Counted from the first letter of the stretch, positions 1 to 6,650 are shown. The stretch: 23,006 nucleotides of DNA from Gammaproteobacteria bacterium (GCA_003561495.1 PWWM01000104.1:1-23006), one strand, 5' to 3'. The notes: a model not told the origin generated them from the sequence alone. Numbers and translations are program-made.

Positions 1-98
1 ACCGACTACCGACTACCGACTACCGACTACCGACTACCGACTACCGACTACTGACTACTGACTACCGACTACTGACCTCCGACCTCCGACCTCTGAAT
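1..98. repeat. Heptanucleotide tandem array (CCGACTA family)
   Basis: Seven perfect CCGACTA units run from position 2 to 50. They are followed in the same 7-nt register by CTGACTA, CTGACTA, CCGACTA, CTGACCT, CCGACCT, CCGACCT and CTGAATT. The array probably continues beyond the left edge. Its last unit overlaps by one base the position complementary to the terminal A of the tRNA CCA end, so no spacer separates it from the tRNA-Gly gene. Read on the tRNA strand the units are AGTCGGT/GGTCGGA words lying directly 3' of the tRNA, where a terminator would be expected. No protein or spacer structure is associated with it. Relatives lie at 5607-5641, 6469-6650 and 22218-22373. Confidence 0.95.
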
Positions 99-173
99 TG
101 GAGCGGGCGAACGGAATCGAACCGTCATCTTTGGCTTGGGAAGCCAAGGTAATCACCATTATACGACGCCCGC
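99..173 (-). tRNA. tRNA-Gly (anticodon CCC)
   Basis: The minus strand folds into a complete cloverleaf. The acceptor arm is GCGGGCG paired with CGCCCGC, followed by TCCA with the CCA end encoded. The anticodon stem is TTGGC/GCCAA around the loop TTCCCAA, giving anticodon CCC. The T loop is GGTTCGATTCC. The short D arm with TATAATGG resembles the bacterial tRNA-Gly(UCC/CCC) group. It decodes GGG glycine codons. A promoter lies just upstream at 183-211, so it is probably transcribed alone. The 3' side abuts the heptamer array, so 3' trimming must deal with repeat sequence. Confidence 0.96.
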
Positions 174-182
174 GCAGTCACT

Positions 183-211
183 ATCCTAAGCTGCTAAAGC
201 CTGACTGACAA
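183..211 (-). promoter_or_regulatory. Sigma70-type promoter of tRNA-Gly
   Basis: On the minus strand TTGTCA (211-206) is followed after exactly 17 nt by TAGGAT (188-183). The tRNA 5' end lies 9 nt beyond the -10 box. The first base of the transcript would therefore fall about 3-4 nt before the mature tRNA. The match to TTGACA/TATAAT is 5/6 and 4/6. The position makes sense and no other gene lies between it and the tRNA. Confidence 0.7.
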
Positions 212-241
212 GAGAAGCGGCAATGAGAGTGAGGTGGCGGG

Positions 242-285
242 GCGACGAGTGGCCTTGCCCGGGGCCGGGCAAGCCCACTCGTCGC
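242..285. repeat. REP-like long palindrome
   Basis: An 11-bp outer stem (242-252 with 275-285) and, after one mismatch, an 8-bp inner stem (254-261 with 266-273) close a 4-nt loop. The core carries GGGCTTGCCC-like sequence of the sort found in gammaproteobacterial REP elements, arranged as two inverted halves. There is no T-run on either side, so it is a poor intrinsic terminator. It lies between the BCCT gene terminator and the tRNA promoter. Sequence 286-345 next to it shows weaker nested pairing (TCGGGT with ACCCGA, GGTT with AACC, GCTT with AAGC). No gene is seen in 174-462. Confidence 0.5.
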
Positions 286-410
286 TTGTCGGGTAGGAGT
301 TGGTTGATGATGGAGCTTGAACGAAGCAACCACCCGATGCTTCTCCACACTCTCCAGATCCTCTCCATGCTCGCGGTCGCTGTCTGCATTGGGGACAATC
401 CCAGCAAAGC

Positions 411-442
411 AAAAGCCACCGCACCAAAGTGCGGTGGCTTTT
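411..442 (-). terminator. Rho-independent terminator after the BCCT gene
   Basis: A perfect 14-bp stem (411-424 with 429-442) closes a CAAA loop. The base of the stem is AAAA/TTTT, so either strand gives a U-run at the end of the hairpin. It lies 20 nt downstream of the BCCT transporter stop codon on the minus strand. Confidence 0.85.
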
Positions 443-462
443 AAAAGGTCTGATAAAGACCG

Positions 463-2079
463 CTACCGAGCCTGTAACTCGAGTAATCGCTTCTCGTGCG
501 CCAATCCCTTGAACAGACTGACGCAGATCAAAAGCAGAATAATGGTGAACGGCAGCCCGGCACTGACTGCCCCGGCTTGCAGGGCCTGCAGGGAAGCTGC
601 CCCACCGATAGTCAGCATGACAGCCGCGAGAAGTCCTTCGATGATGACCCAGAAAACTCGCTGACTGACCGGAGCATCAATCTTGCCACCGGAAGTAATG
701 GAGTCGATGACCAGCGAACCGGAATCGGATGAGGTGATGAAGAAAACCAATACCAGGATCACGGCCAGGGCCGAGGTGATGGTCGTAAACGGCAGGTTCT
801 CAAGCATCTGGAACAAGGCCAGCGACGAGTCGCCAATACCATCCGCCAACTGACCGATTTGTCCCTTGACCTGATCGATCCCACTGCCACCGAAAGCGCT
901 CATCCAGATGGTCGTCACCACCACCGGCACGATCAGCACGGCGGTCAGGAACTGGCGCACAGTACGCCCGCGTGACACCCGGGCGATGAACATACCGACA
1001 AACGGTGACCAGGAAATCCACCAGGCCCAGAAAAAGATGGTCCAGCCATGGTAGAAGACATCATCCTCGCGACCGACCGGGTTGCTCAACGGCAGCATGT
1101 ACTGAGCATAGCCGGCCACGGCGGTGCCGAAGTTGCTGAAAAAGGCGACCAGGCCGCCGGCGATCATAACGAATGCCAGCAAGAATACCGCCAAGACCAT
1201 ATTGATGTTACTCAACACCCGCACACCACCGTGGATACCACGCAGCACCGAGATCAGGGCAATGGCGGTGACGCCGGAAATGATGATGATCTGGGTGGCC
1301 AGGCCCGAAGAGATGCCGAACAGGAACTCGATGCCCCCGGCAGCCTGCTGGGCGCCCAGCCCCAGGGACGTCACCAGACCGAACAGAGTAGCCAGCACGG
1401 CCAGGGTATCGATGACATGCCCGAATGGACCCCAGACACGATCCCCAAGCAGTGGGTAGAAAACCGAACGGATGGTCAGCGGTAGTCCCTTGTTATAGGT
1501 AAAGAAGGCCAGCCCCAGAGCGACCACACCGTAAACTGCCCAGGGATGCAACCCCCAGTGATACATCGTCGCGCCCAACGCGGCGGTGGCATCATCTCCC
1601 CCAACATCCAGCGGTGTGCCGAACCATTCGGTGAAGTACCCGACCGGCTCGGCCACACTCCAGAACATCAGACCGATGCCCATGCCTGCGGCAAACAGCA
1701 TGGCAAACCACGAAAGTATGGAAAAGTCGGGTTTGGCATCCTCTCCACCGATGCGAATCTTCCCGTAAGGCAAAAAGATCAGCAACAGACAAAACAACAC
1801 GAAGAAATTGCCGGCCGACAGGAACAGCCAGTCGAACGTCTCACCAATCCAGACGCGTACGGCAGTCAGGTTTTCGTTGGCCGCTTCCGGGTTGATCAGG
1901 GAGAGCAGGACAAACAGGAGGATCAGCGTGGCGCTGACGACGAAGACGGGATTATGCAGATCAAGACCCAGCCAGCGGACATTATCCTGGCCTAGCTGAT
2001 AATCGGTCTCGTAGACCTCTTCGAGCTCTTCGATCTCCTGATCGATCTGGCTCTTGTCATTGTTGTTTGATTCGGTCAT
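463..2079 (-). CDS. BCCT family osmolyte (betaine/choline/carnitine-type) transporter
   Basis: The 538-residue inner-membrane protein has about twelve hydrophobic segments and the conserved BCCT landmarks. These are GMGIGLMFWSVAEP (about 132-145), MYHWGLHPWA (172-181), the WAWWISWSPFVGMFIARVSR stretch (351-370) and SSDSGS near the end of the transport core. The family takes up quaternary ammonium compounds or ectoine-like solutes, and the GMGIG motif is typical of ion-coupled members. The substrate cannot be read from sequence. The soluble N-terminus is acidic and glutamate-rich and the C-terminal tail is short, so there is no long osmosensing tail like that of BetP. The start is supported by AGGAG at 2092-2088, 8 nt before the ATG. 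It follows the porin gene by 76 nt on the same strand and ends at a strong terminator, so the two probably form one uptake operon. Confidence 0.93.
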   Translation of the reverse strand: MTESNNNDKSQIDQEIEELEEVYETDYQLGQDNVRWLGLDLHNPVFVVSATLILLFVLLSLINPEAANENLTAVRVWIGETFDWLFLSAGNFFVLFCLLLIFLPYGKIRIGGEDAKPDFSILSWFAMLFAAGMGIGLMFWSVAEPVGYFTEWFGTPLDVGGDDATAALGATMYHWGLHPWAVYGVVALGLAFFTYNKGLPLTIRSVFYPLLGDRVWGPFGHVIDTLAVLATLFGLVTSLGLGAQQAAGGIEFLFGISSGLATQIIIISGVTAIALISVLRGIHGGVRVLSNINMVLAVFLLAFVMIAGGLVAFFSNFGTAVAGYAQYMLPLSNPVGREDDVFYHGWTIFFWAWWISWSPFVGMFIARVSRGRTVRQFLTAVLIVPVVVTTIWMSAFGGSGIDQVKGQIGQLADGIGDSSLALFQMLENLPFTTITSALAVILVLVFFITSSDSGSLVIDSITSGGKIDAPVSQRVFWVIIEGLLAAVMLTIGGAASLQALQAGAVSAGLPFTIILLLICVSLFKGLAHEKRLLELQAR

Positions 2080-2102
2080 TGCGAAAGCTCCTGGTTCAGT
2101 GT

Positions 2103-2128
2103 CGGTCGGCTCCGAAAGGCGCCGACCG
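2103..2128 (-). other. Hairpin between porin and BCCT genes
   Basis: CGGTCGGC (2103-2110) is perfectly complementary to GCCGACCG (2121-2128) around a 10-nt loop. There is no U-run after it, so it is more likely an mRNA processing or stability stem within a porin-transporter transcript, or a partial attenuator, than a full terminator. Confidence 0.4.
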
Positions 2129-2155
2129 TCGATCTCGGTTTGGGCTCGGCGCCAC

Positions 2156-3457
2156 TCAGAAGTAGTAACCGATGTTGATGTTCAGGCGCGAGCGCCACTT
2201 GCCCGCGGTTCCGGCGTCTCGGCCAATGCCGTCACCACCGGCAAACCACATGTTCTTGCCAGCAATCCAGTCAAAGTATGCGAACACTCCGCCGGCCGCC
2301 ACGGAACACCCGGTAACACTCTGAATGGACTCGTCACTGTTGCTGACGCGTGGATCAATAAAGGTACCTTCGTTGTAGCAGTTGGCCCATGTGATTGGCC
2401 CCCAGTCAACATTGAATGAGCGTGACAGACTGTAGGTATAAACATTGGCCTCGGAAGCCATCAGGAAGGGAAACGCAAAGGCGCCTTTCTGGACGAAGTC
2501 ATCCGAAACGCCTTCCGGATTTTCGGGATTGTAGTTGTAGCGCATCGCCTGAAGGCGCAGGTTCCATGGTCCGAAGTAGGAATCCATGTGGCCCATGACA
2601 GCCCAGCGGTCGCCATTCTTTTCGGTAGCCCGGTTGTAAATCTGGCCGGCTTGCAGACTCAGACCGAGATTCATGTTCGAATCTTCAGAGAATGTCAGGT
2701 GACGTTCGGCCCGGAAGTTGAGCTGGTTGGTTTCGGTGTTGAATTGATCGCCACCGGTGACCAGGTCGAACGAGTAACGATCAGCGCGTGCGTCGTTGGC
2801 ATATTCCGGGTTCTTGAAGAAGGCGTAGTGAAAAGTCCAGTCATCGTTGGGGTTGTGAATGAACTTGATGCCGGTATCGTAGTCATCCTCGTATCCAAGG
2901 TAGTAGTTGCCGGTAAACCAGAAACTGTGACTGGGGTATGGCAGGATGCCGAACGGCACCTGGGTGATGCCAAGCTGCATCTGCAATTCATCGGAGAAGT
3001 TGTAACCAACCCAGGCATGGTGGATGGCCTGGAAGTCGTTGTAGCGACGCCACTCGGCATCCAGCAGCACATCGCCAACGCTGCCACTGACATTGATACG
3101 AAACAGTTCAAGCTCGAAATCGCCGAATCGGTCCTTGTTCTGATCGTCATAGTCGCGCCATGCGTAGTTCAACCGAACGGCGCCACCAAAGTCGATGCCA
3201 TCTTCGTCTTCGACAGCAGCCTCCTCGACCAAGGCGAGTCGCTCGCGCGCTTCCTCGCGCTCACGGCGAACTTCATCGCGTTCGGCTTCCAGCTCCGCCA
3301 ATTGCTCCTGCATGCGGATCAACTGGCGCTGCACTTCCTCAATCTGCCCTCTGAGCTTTTCGGTTTCCTCATCAGTACCGTAACCATCGGCCTGGACCGT
3401 GGAAATACTGAACGCGAATAGAACGATGAACGAAACAAGTCCGATCTTGCGATTCAT
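2156..3457 (-). CDS. Outer-membrane porin with N-terminal coiled coil (DcaP/OprP-like)
   Basis: The 433-residue product starts with a Sec signal peptide (basic MNRK, then a hydrophobic run ending near VQA-DG). Next comes a charged heptad-rich segment (about residues 30-80, EKLRGQIEEVQRQL onwards) that should form a trimerising coiled coil. The rest alternates aromatic and polar residues like beta strands and ends in the C-terminal Phe (NINIGYYF) required for Bam insertion. A coiled coil plus an anion/dicarboxylate-porin-like barrel resembles DcaP or OprO/OprP-type trimeric porins. The reading frame is open for 50 codons upstream. I chose the internal ATG because it is the one followed by the signal peptide and preceded by AAGGGAAA. 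Its position ahead of the BCCT gene suggests it carries that transporter's substrate across the outer membrane. Confidence 0.85.
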   Translation of the reverse strand: MNRKIGLVSFIVLFAFSISTVQADGYGTDEETEKLRGQIEEVQRQLIRMQEQLAELEAERDEVRREREEARERLALVEEAAVEDEDGIDFGGAVRLNYAWRDYDDQNKDRFGDFELELFRINVSGSVGDVLLDAEWRRYNDFQAIHHAWVGYNFSDELQMQLGITQVPFGILPYPSHSFWFTGNYYLGYEDDYDTGIKFIHNPNDDWTFHYAFFKNPEYANDARADRYSFDLVTGGDQFNTETNQLNFRAERHLTFSEDSNMNLGLSLQAGQIYNRATEKNGDRWAVMGHMDSYFGPWNLRLQAMRYNYNPENPEGVSDDFVQKGAFAFPFLMASEANVYTYSLSRSFNVDWGPITWANCYNEGTFIDPRVSNSDESIQSVTGCSVAAGGVFAYFDWIAGKNMWFAGGDGIGRDAGTAGKWRSRLNINIGYYF

Positions 3458-3679
3458 GACGTTTTCCCTTTGTTCTGAGTGTGAGTTGGAGCAACAGGGG
3501 ACTCTGGACGCTAATGGAAAAAAGCGCGCGACCCAACCATGAATTGTCCCTCTGTTACAAATTGAGTATTCCTGATTGACTTGGCAAACCGAATATCGGA
3601 TGACCAACTGCCTTGACGTCTATTCCTATTACCGTAACAAATCATGGGATCGGTTTGCAAATCCGAGCGGCGCCATCAG
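3458..3679. promoter_or_regulatory. Porin-operon upstream region
   Basis: This 222-bp gene-free stretch lies ahead of the porin gene. It is more AT-rich than its surroundings and holds several small dyads on the minus strand: CCGATATTCGG, TTACGGTAA and paired TTTGTTAC/TTTGTAAC words. I could not pick a convincing -35/-10 pair. It most likely contains the promoter and regulator sites of the porin-BCCT unit, which is inference from position. Confidence 0.4.
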
Positions 3680-3700
3680 ACGCCCCATGGCCCAGGGCGT
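3680..3700 (-). terminator. Weak hairpin after the gamma-glutamylcyclotransferase-like gene
   Basis: ACGCCC (3680-3685) pairs with GGGCGT (3695-3700) around a 9-nt loop, 2 nt beyond the stop codon of the minus-strand gene. It lacks a U-run, so termination here is only suggested. Confidence 0.3.
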
Positions 3701-3702
3701 AC

Positions 3703-4230
3703 TTACGAGGCAGACCTGATTCGGTCCAGCAGCATTTGCTGACTCCGGGCTCGCGAGGCATCCGGGTCAGGCATGGTTTGAACCTGGTTCAATTGCTCGA
3801 TTGCTGGCGAGGGAAACTGGTGGTATCGCGCGCCGGCCAGAACCAGATCGAGATACCAGCGGTACGGTCTTGACTGACTGCTTTGCCAGTGAGAGGGCGT
3901 CAGATAAGTCAGTACCGCGATTTCACTCCCGTCGATGGTCAAATCAAGCCAGAAGGTCTCGTATCCGCGACCGCATCCCTCATATCGATCCAGTGCAACA
4001 TACTGGCGTCGGTGCAACCTGAACACCGCACCCCAGGCCTGGTGAGCACTGTCCGGGGCGGCTCGCAGATTGGCCTTGGCCGAACCATCCGATCCCCGCT
4101 TGTCGAAGCAAAGTCGCCAGCCGGGCAAACGGACCGCTCCCAGACAGTCGACCGACCCGACCCGATCCGACAGGCGCAACGGATGAAGATTGGATCCGTA
4201 AGCCAGGTAATGAAAGCAATCCCCGCTCAC
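3703..4230 (-). CDS. Gamma-glutamylcyclotransferase-like (AIG2/GGCT fold) protein
   Basis: The 175-residue cytoplasmic protein opens with the signature HYLAYGSNLHP (YGSN at 11-14), which forms the substrate-binding loop of the GGCT/AIG2 fold. It carries RYEGCGRGYE, where Glu84 is the probable catalytic acid/base. Family members release 5-oxoproline from gamma-glutamyl amines or peptides. The exact substrate is unknown, and several bacterial members have no assigned role. The length fits a single-domain member, with a polar C-terminal extension. The start codon overlaps the stop of the upstream dGTPase-like gene by 4 nt (ATGA), so translation is probably coupled. Confidence 0.85.
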   Translation of the reverse strand: MSGDCFHYLAYGSNLHPLRLSDRVGSVDCLGAVRLPGWRLCFDKRGSDGSAKANLRAAPDSAHQAWGAVFRLHRRQYVALDRYEGCGRGYETFWLDLTIDGSEIAVLTYLTPSHWQSSQSRPYRWYLDLVLAGARYHQFPSPAIEQLNQVQTMPDPDASRARSQQMLLDRIRSAS

Positions 4231-5255
4231 ACCAGCCCGCGCGGTCGAAACAATCGATCATGCAGAGTCAACGCGAAGCGATCCGTCATTCCAGCGACAT
4301 AGTCGAGGACCTGCACCAGGGGTTCGGAGTCCTCGTTGCGAAAGCTGTCGGGAATGTCTTCGGGGTGAGCCAGATGATGCTCGACCAGTTGATGAATGAC
4401 CCCACGTGCCCTGGCGGCCTGAGCCTGAGCCTCGGGACGATGATAAACCTTGTCGAACATGAACTCGCGAAAGTGCTTCATGGCCAGCATGATCTCGGCA
4501 TCCATGCTGACCCGGCCACGCCGGCAGGATTCAGCAATCACCGCCTCGATCATGACGTTGATCCAGCTTCGTCCCCGGACCGGCCCCAGCGTCGCCGAGA
4601 TTTCAGACGGCACATCGGCGGCATCGATGACACCGGCACGCATGGCATCCTGCAAGTCATGGTTCAGGTAGGCGATGCGATCAGCAAATCGACACACCCA
4701 ACCTTCCGCACTCGCCGGCGGCGGCTGGACTCGCCAGGTATGGGCGCGGATGCCATCGAGCACCTCGGCAGTCAGGTTGCGCGGTTCGAGGATCTCGAAG
4801 ATGCGCACGCCTTGTTCGGAGTGCGTCCAGCCATCCGGATGGTCAAAGTATTCAGCCAGCGCGGCCTCGCCGGCATGACCGAAAGGTGTGTGACCGCAAT
4901 CATGGGCCAGGCAGATGGCCTCGGTGAGCACTTCGTTGAGCCCCAGCGCCACGGCCAGGGCCCGGCCGATCTGGGTGACCTGCAAGGTATGGCTCATGCG
5001 GGTGACGAAATGGTCACCCTCGGGATTGATGAAGACCTGGGTCTTGTGCTTGAGACGCCGAAAAGCCTTGGAGTGCAGCACTCGATCGCGATCAAGCTCG
5101 AAGTCGGTGCGGTAGGTATCCGGCTGTTCGGGCCGAGCACGCCCTGCACTATGGGCGGATCGGGTGGCCAAAGGTGAAAGCCCAGCCTCGCGCGCTTCGC
5201 GGTCCTCGCGACGGACCGGTCGAAACGCAGGTCTTGTCGGACCGGAGTCATTCAT
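4227..5255 (-). CDS. dgt: dGTPase-like HD-domain triphosphohydrolase
   Basis: The 342-residue protein carries the full set of HD metal ligands: His89 in RMSHT, His118-Asp119 in LAHDCGHTPFGHAGE, and Asp192 in FADRIAY. The preceding DRVLHSKAFRRLKHKTQVF block is diagnostic for bacterial deoxyguanosinetriphosphate triphosphohydrolase-like proteins. The family hydrolyses dNTPs to nucleoside and triphosphate and so adjusts dNTP pools. It is slightly short for the group, which fits the 'dGTPase-like' branch better than E. coli Dgt. No good Shine-Dalgarno precedes the ATG, so the start could be a few codons off. The poorly conserved first 45 residues do not settle it. It is only 11 nt downstream of the ArsC-like gene and overlaps the next gene by 4 nt. 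Confidence 0.9.
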   Translation of the reverse strand: MNDSGPTRPAFRPVRREDREAREAGLSPLATRSAHSAGRARPEQPDTYRTDFELDRDRVLHSKAFRRLKHKTQVFINPEGDHFVTRMSHTLQVTQIGRALAVALGLNEVLTEAICLAHDCGHTPFGHAGEAALAEYFDHPDGWTHSEQGVRIFEILEPRNLTAEVLDGIRAHTWRVQPPPASAEGWVCRFADRIAYLNHDLQDAMRAGVIDAADVPSEISATLGPVRGRSWINVMIEAVIAESCRRGRVSMDAEIMLAMKHFREFMFDKVYHRPEAQAQAARARGVIHQLVEHHLAHPEDIPDSFRNEDSEPLVQVLDYVAGMTDRFALTLHDRLFRPRGLV

Positions 5256-5266
5256 GGACCGAAAGT

Positions 5267-5605
5267 CTACAGCGACTGCCTGACTGATTCGTTAAAACCC
5301 ACCATCACCCGATTGCCGGTCTCGAAAACCGGTCGCTTGATCAGGGTTGGATGTTGTTCGATCACCGCCGCTGCCGTGGCCGGGTTCATGGCCTTTTCGC
5401 GGCTTGATTCATCGAGCTGCCTCCAGGTCGTCGAGCGACGGTTGATCATTTGCTCAGGTCCCAGTTCATCGAGCCAGCGCTTCAAACGAGCCGAATCCAC
5501 GGGCTCCTCACGCAGGTCCCGCCACTGGTGGGATTTGCCGTTTTCATCGAGCCAATTGCGCGCCTTGCGGCAGGTATCGCAACTCTTGATGCCGAATATC
5601 TTCAT
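5267..5605 (-). CDS. ArsC/Spx-family reductase (YffB-like)
   Basis: The 112-residue thioredoxin-fold protein begins MKIFGIKSCDTCRKARNWLD. A CDTC pair sits at residues 9-12 where ArsC/Spx/YffB proteins keep their redox-active cysteine, and RPVFETG near residue 91 matches the RP-containing loop of the family. YffB-like genes commonly sit beside dap genes (yffB-dapE in E. coli), which supports that label over a true arsenate reductase. No arsenic genes are nearby. An upstream open frame exists, but it only reads dapD in another phase. The normal start is the ATG at 5605. The sequence just before it is the heptamer array (5607-5641), and no Shine-Dalgarno is visible. Confidence 0.87.
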   Translation of the reverse strand: MKIFGIKSCDTCRKARNWLDENGKSHQWRDLREEPVDSARLKRWLDELGPEQMINRRSTTWRQLDESSREKAMNPATAAAVIEQHPTLIKRPVFETGNRVMVGFNESVRQSL

Positions 5606-5606
5606 A

Positions 5607-5641
5607 GGGGCCAGGGGTCGGGATTCAGGGGTCAGGGTTGG
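5607..5641. repeat. Degenerate heptamer array between dapD and the ArsC-like gene
   Basis: Five consecutive 7-nt words in one register (GGGGCCA, GGGGTCG, GGATTCA, GGGGTCA, GGGTTGG) fill the whole spacer between the two minus-strand genes. They run into the dapD coding end: the stop (5632-5634) and the last codons fall within the words. The array therefore takes the place of the ribosome-binding region of the next gene. Confidence 0.7.
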
Positions 5642-6459
5642 GCGGCGCGGAGCAGGTCGTTGACCGACGTCTTGGCGCGGGTCTTTTCGTCGACCTGCTT
5701 GACAATGATGGCGGCGTACAGGCTGTGGGTGCCATCCCCGGCCGGCAAGGTGCCGGAGACGACCACCGCTCCGGCCGGGACACGACCGGTCAGGATCTCG
5801 CCGGTCTGGCGATTGTAGATGCGCGTAGACTGACCGATGAAGACACCCATTCCGATAACCGCACCCTTTTCGACGATGACGCCCTCGACCACTTCGGAGC
5901 GCGCACCAATGAAGCAACCATCCTCGATGATCGTCGGGTTGGCCTGCAAGGGCTCCAGTACCCCGCCGATCCCGGCGCCGCCGGAGACGTGCACATTGGC
6001 GCCGACCTGGGCACACGAGCCGACGGTGGCCCAGGTATCAATCATGCTGCCGGCGCCCACATAAGCGCCAATATTGATATAGCTGGGCATCAGCACCACG
6101 TCCTCTCCGACATGGGCGCCACGGCGCACCGTGGCGGTCGGCACGATGCGGGCGCCGCTCTGGCCCGGCGGGTCGTTGTGATCGGCAAAGCGCAGATCGA
6201 CCTTGTCGAAGTAATGGCTGATGCCGCCGTCCATTTCACGATTGGCGGTAATTCGGAAATGCAGCAGGATGGCCTGCTTGAGCCACTGATTGACCACCCA
6301 GCCACCAGCTCCGGGTTCGGCCACTCGCAAGTGCCCATTTTCCAGGCCTTGCAGACACTCATCGATTGCTTCGCGCAATTCGACGGGATGGCGGGTGGGG
6401 GACAGGTCAGCCCGGCTTTCCCAGGCTTGTTCGATGGTGGATTGCAGATCGGTGGGCAT
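5632..6459 (-). CDS. dapD: 2,3,4,5-tetrahydropyridine-2,6-dicarboxylate N-succinyltransferase
   Basis: This enzyme transfers succinyl from succinyl-CoA to tetrahydrodipicolinate in the succinylase branch of lysine and meso-diaminopimelate synthesis. The 275-residue length matches E. coli DapD (274). The N-terminal helical domain (1-100, including VNQWLKQAILLHFRI) is followed by left-handed beta-helix hexapeptide repeats (about 105-230: AHVGEDVVLMPSYINIGAYV and onwards). Asp141 (SMIDTW) and Glu189 (GARSEVVEG) lie at the positions of the family's catalytic pair. It ends SVNDLLRAAQP, where the final residues come from array sequence. There is no Shine-Dalgarno before the ATG. A decameric TTTACGG array begins about 10 nt upstream. 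It lies downstream of glnD on the same strand. Confidence 0.97.
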   Translation of the reverse strand: MPTDLQSTIEQAWESRADLSPTRHPVELREAIDECLQGLENGHLRVAEPGAGGWVVNQWLKQAILLHFRITANREMDGGISHYFDKVDLRFADHNDPPGQSGARIVPTATVRRGAHVGEDVVLMPSYINIGAYVGAGSMIDTWATVGSCAQVGANVHVSGGAGIGGVLEPLQANPTIIEDGCFIGARSEVVEGVIVEKGAVIGMGVFIGQSTRIYNRQTGEILTGRVPAGAVVVSGTLPAGDGTHSLYAAIIVKQVDEKTRAKTSVNDLLRAAQP

Positions 6460-6468
6460 GGAAGGTTC

Positions 6469-6543
6469 TACGGTTTACGGTTTACGGTTTACGGTTTACG
6501 GTTTACGGTTTACGGTTTACGGTTTACGGTTTACGGTTTACGG
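6469..6543. repeat. TTTACGG x10 tandem array in the dapD leader
   Basis: Ten perfect TTTACGG units (6474-6543) follow a partial TACGG (6469-6473). On the dapD sense strand this is (CCGTAAA)10, and it ends about 9 nt before the dapD ATG. The run is long and perfect enough to be slippage-prone. Confidence 0.98.
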
Positions 6544-6553
6544 AGAAGATTAA

Positions 6554-6650
6554 GGGCTCAGGGCTCAAGGCTCAAGGAAAAACCCCTTCTACCGTTTTCC
6601 TTCTCCTGTTTCCCGTCTCCCGTTTCCCGTCTTCCGTCTCCCCTGCCCTT
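6554..6650. repeat. Composite heptamer array spanning the glnD 3' end
   Basis: This continues the 6469-6543 array after a 10-nt break. GGGCTCA, GGGCTCA, AGGCTCA and AGGAAAA (6554-6581) are followed by A, then CCCC at 6583-6586. From there base composition switches from G-rich to C-rich. From 6595 to 6650 eight further 7-nt words follow in one register: TTTTCCT, TCTCCTG, TTTCCCG, TCTCCCG, TTTCCCG, TCTTCCG, TCTCCCC, TGCCCTT. The second half lies inside the glnD reading frame. A matching order of words is seen at 22250-22373. Confidence 0.85.

Noticed and set aside
1..98. CRISPR array
   Set aside because: The units are 7 nt, contiguous and without spacers, and there are no cas genes. The same applies to the other arrays.
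99..173. tRNA-Gly as an integration site of a mobile element
   Set aside because: There is no integrase, no second partial tRNA copy and no phage gene in the window.
2588..3421. 277-codon open frame opposite the porin gene
   Set aside because: It mirrors the porin codons, and the minus strand has a signal peptide, coiled coil and C-terminal Phe.
3458..3607. 50-residue N-terminal extension of the porin
   Set aside because: The internal ATG has a ribosome-binding sequence and is followed directly by a signal peptide.
4227..5255. dGTPase as a phage-defence gene
   Set aside because: Some dNTPases act in defence, but this one sits among housekeeping genes and looks like the ordinary family.
5606..6016. 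N-terminal extension of the ArsC-like protein
   Set aside because: The extension reads dapD and the array in another frame and is Arg-rich. The family starts at MKIFGIKSC.
6469..6543. Telomere-like sequence
   Set aside because: TTTACGG resembles some telomere repeats, but it lies inside a bacterial operon, not at an end.
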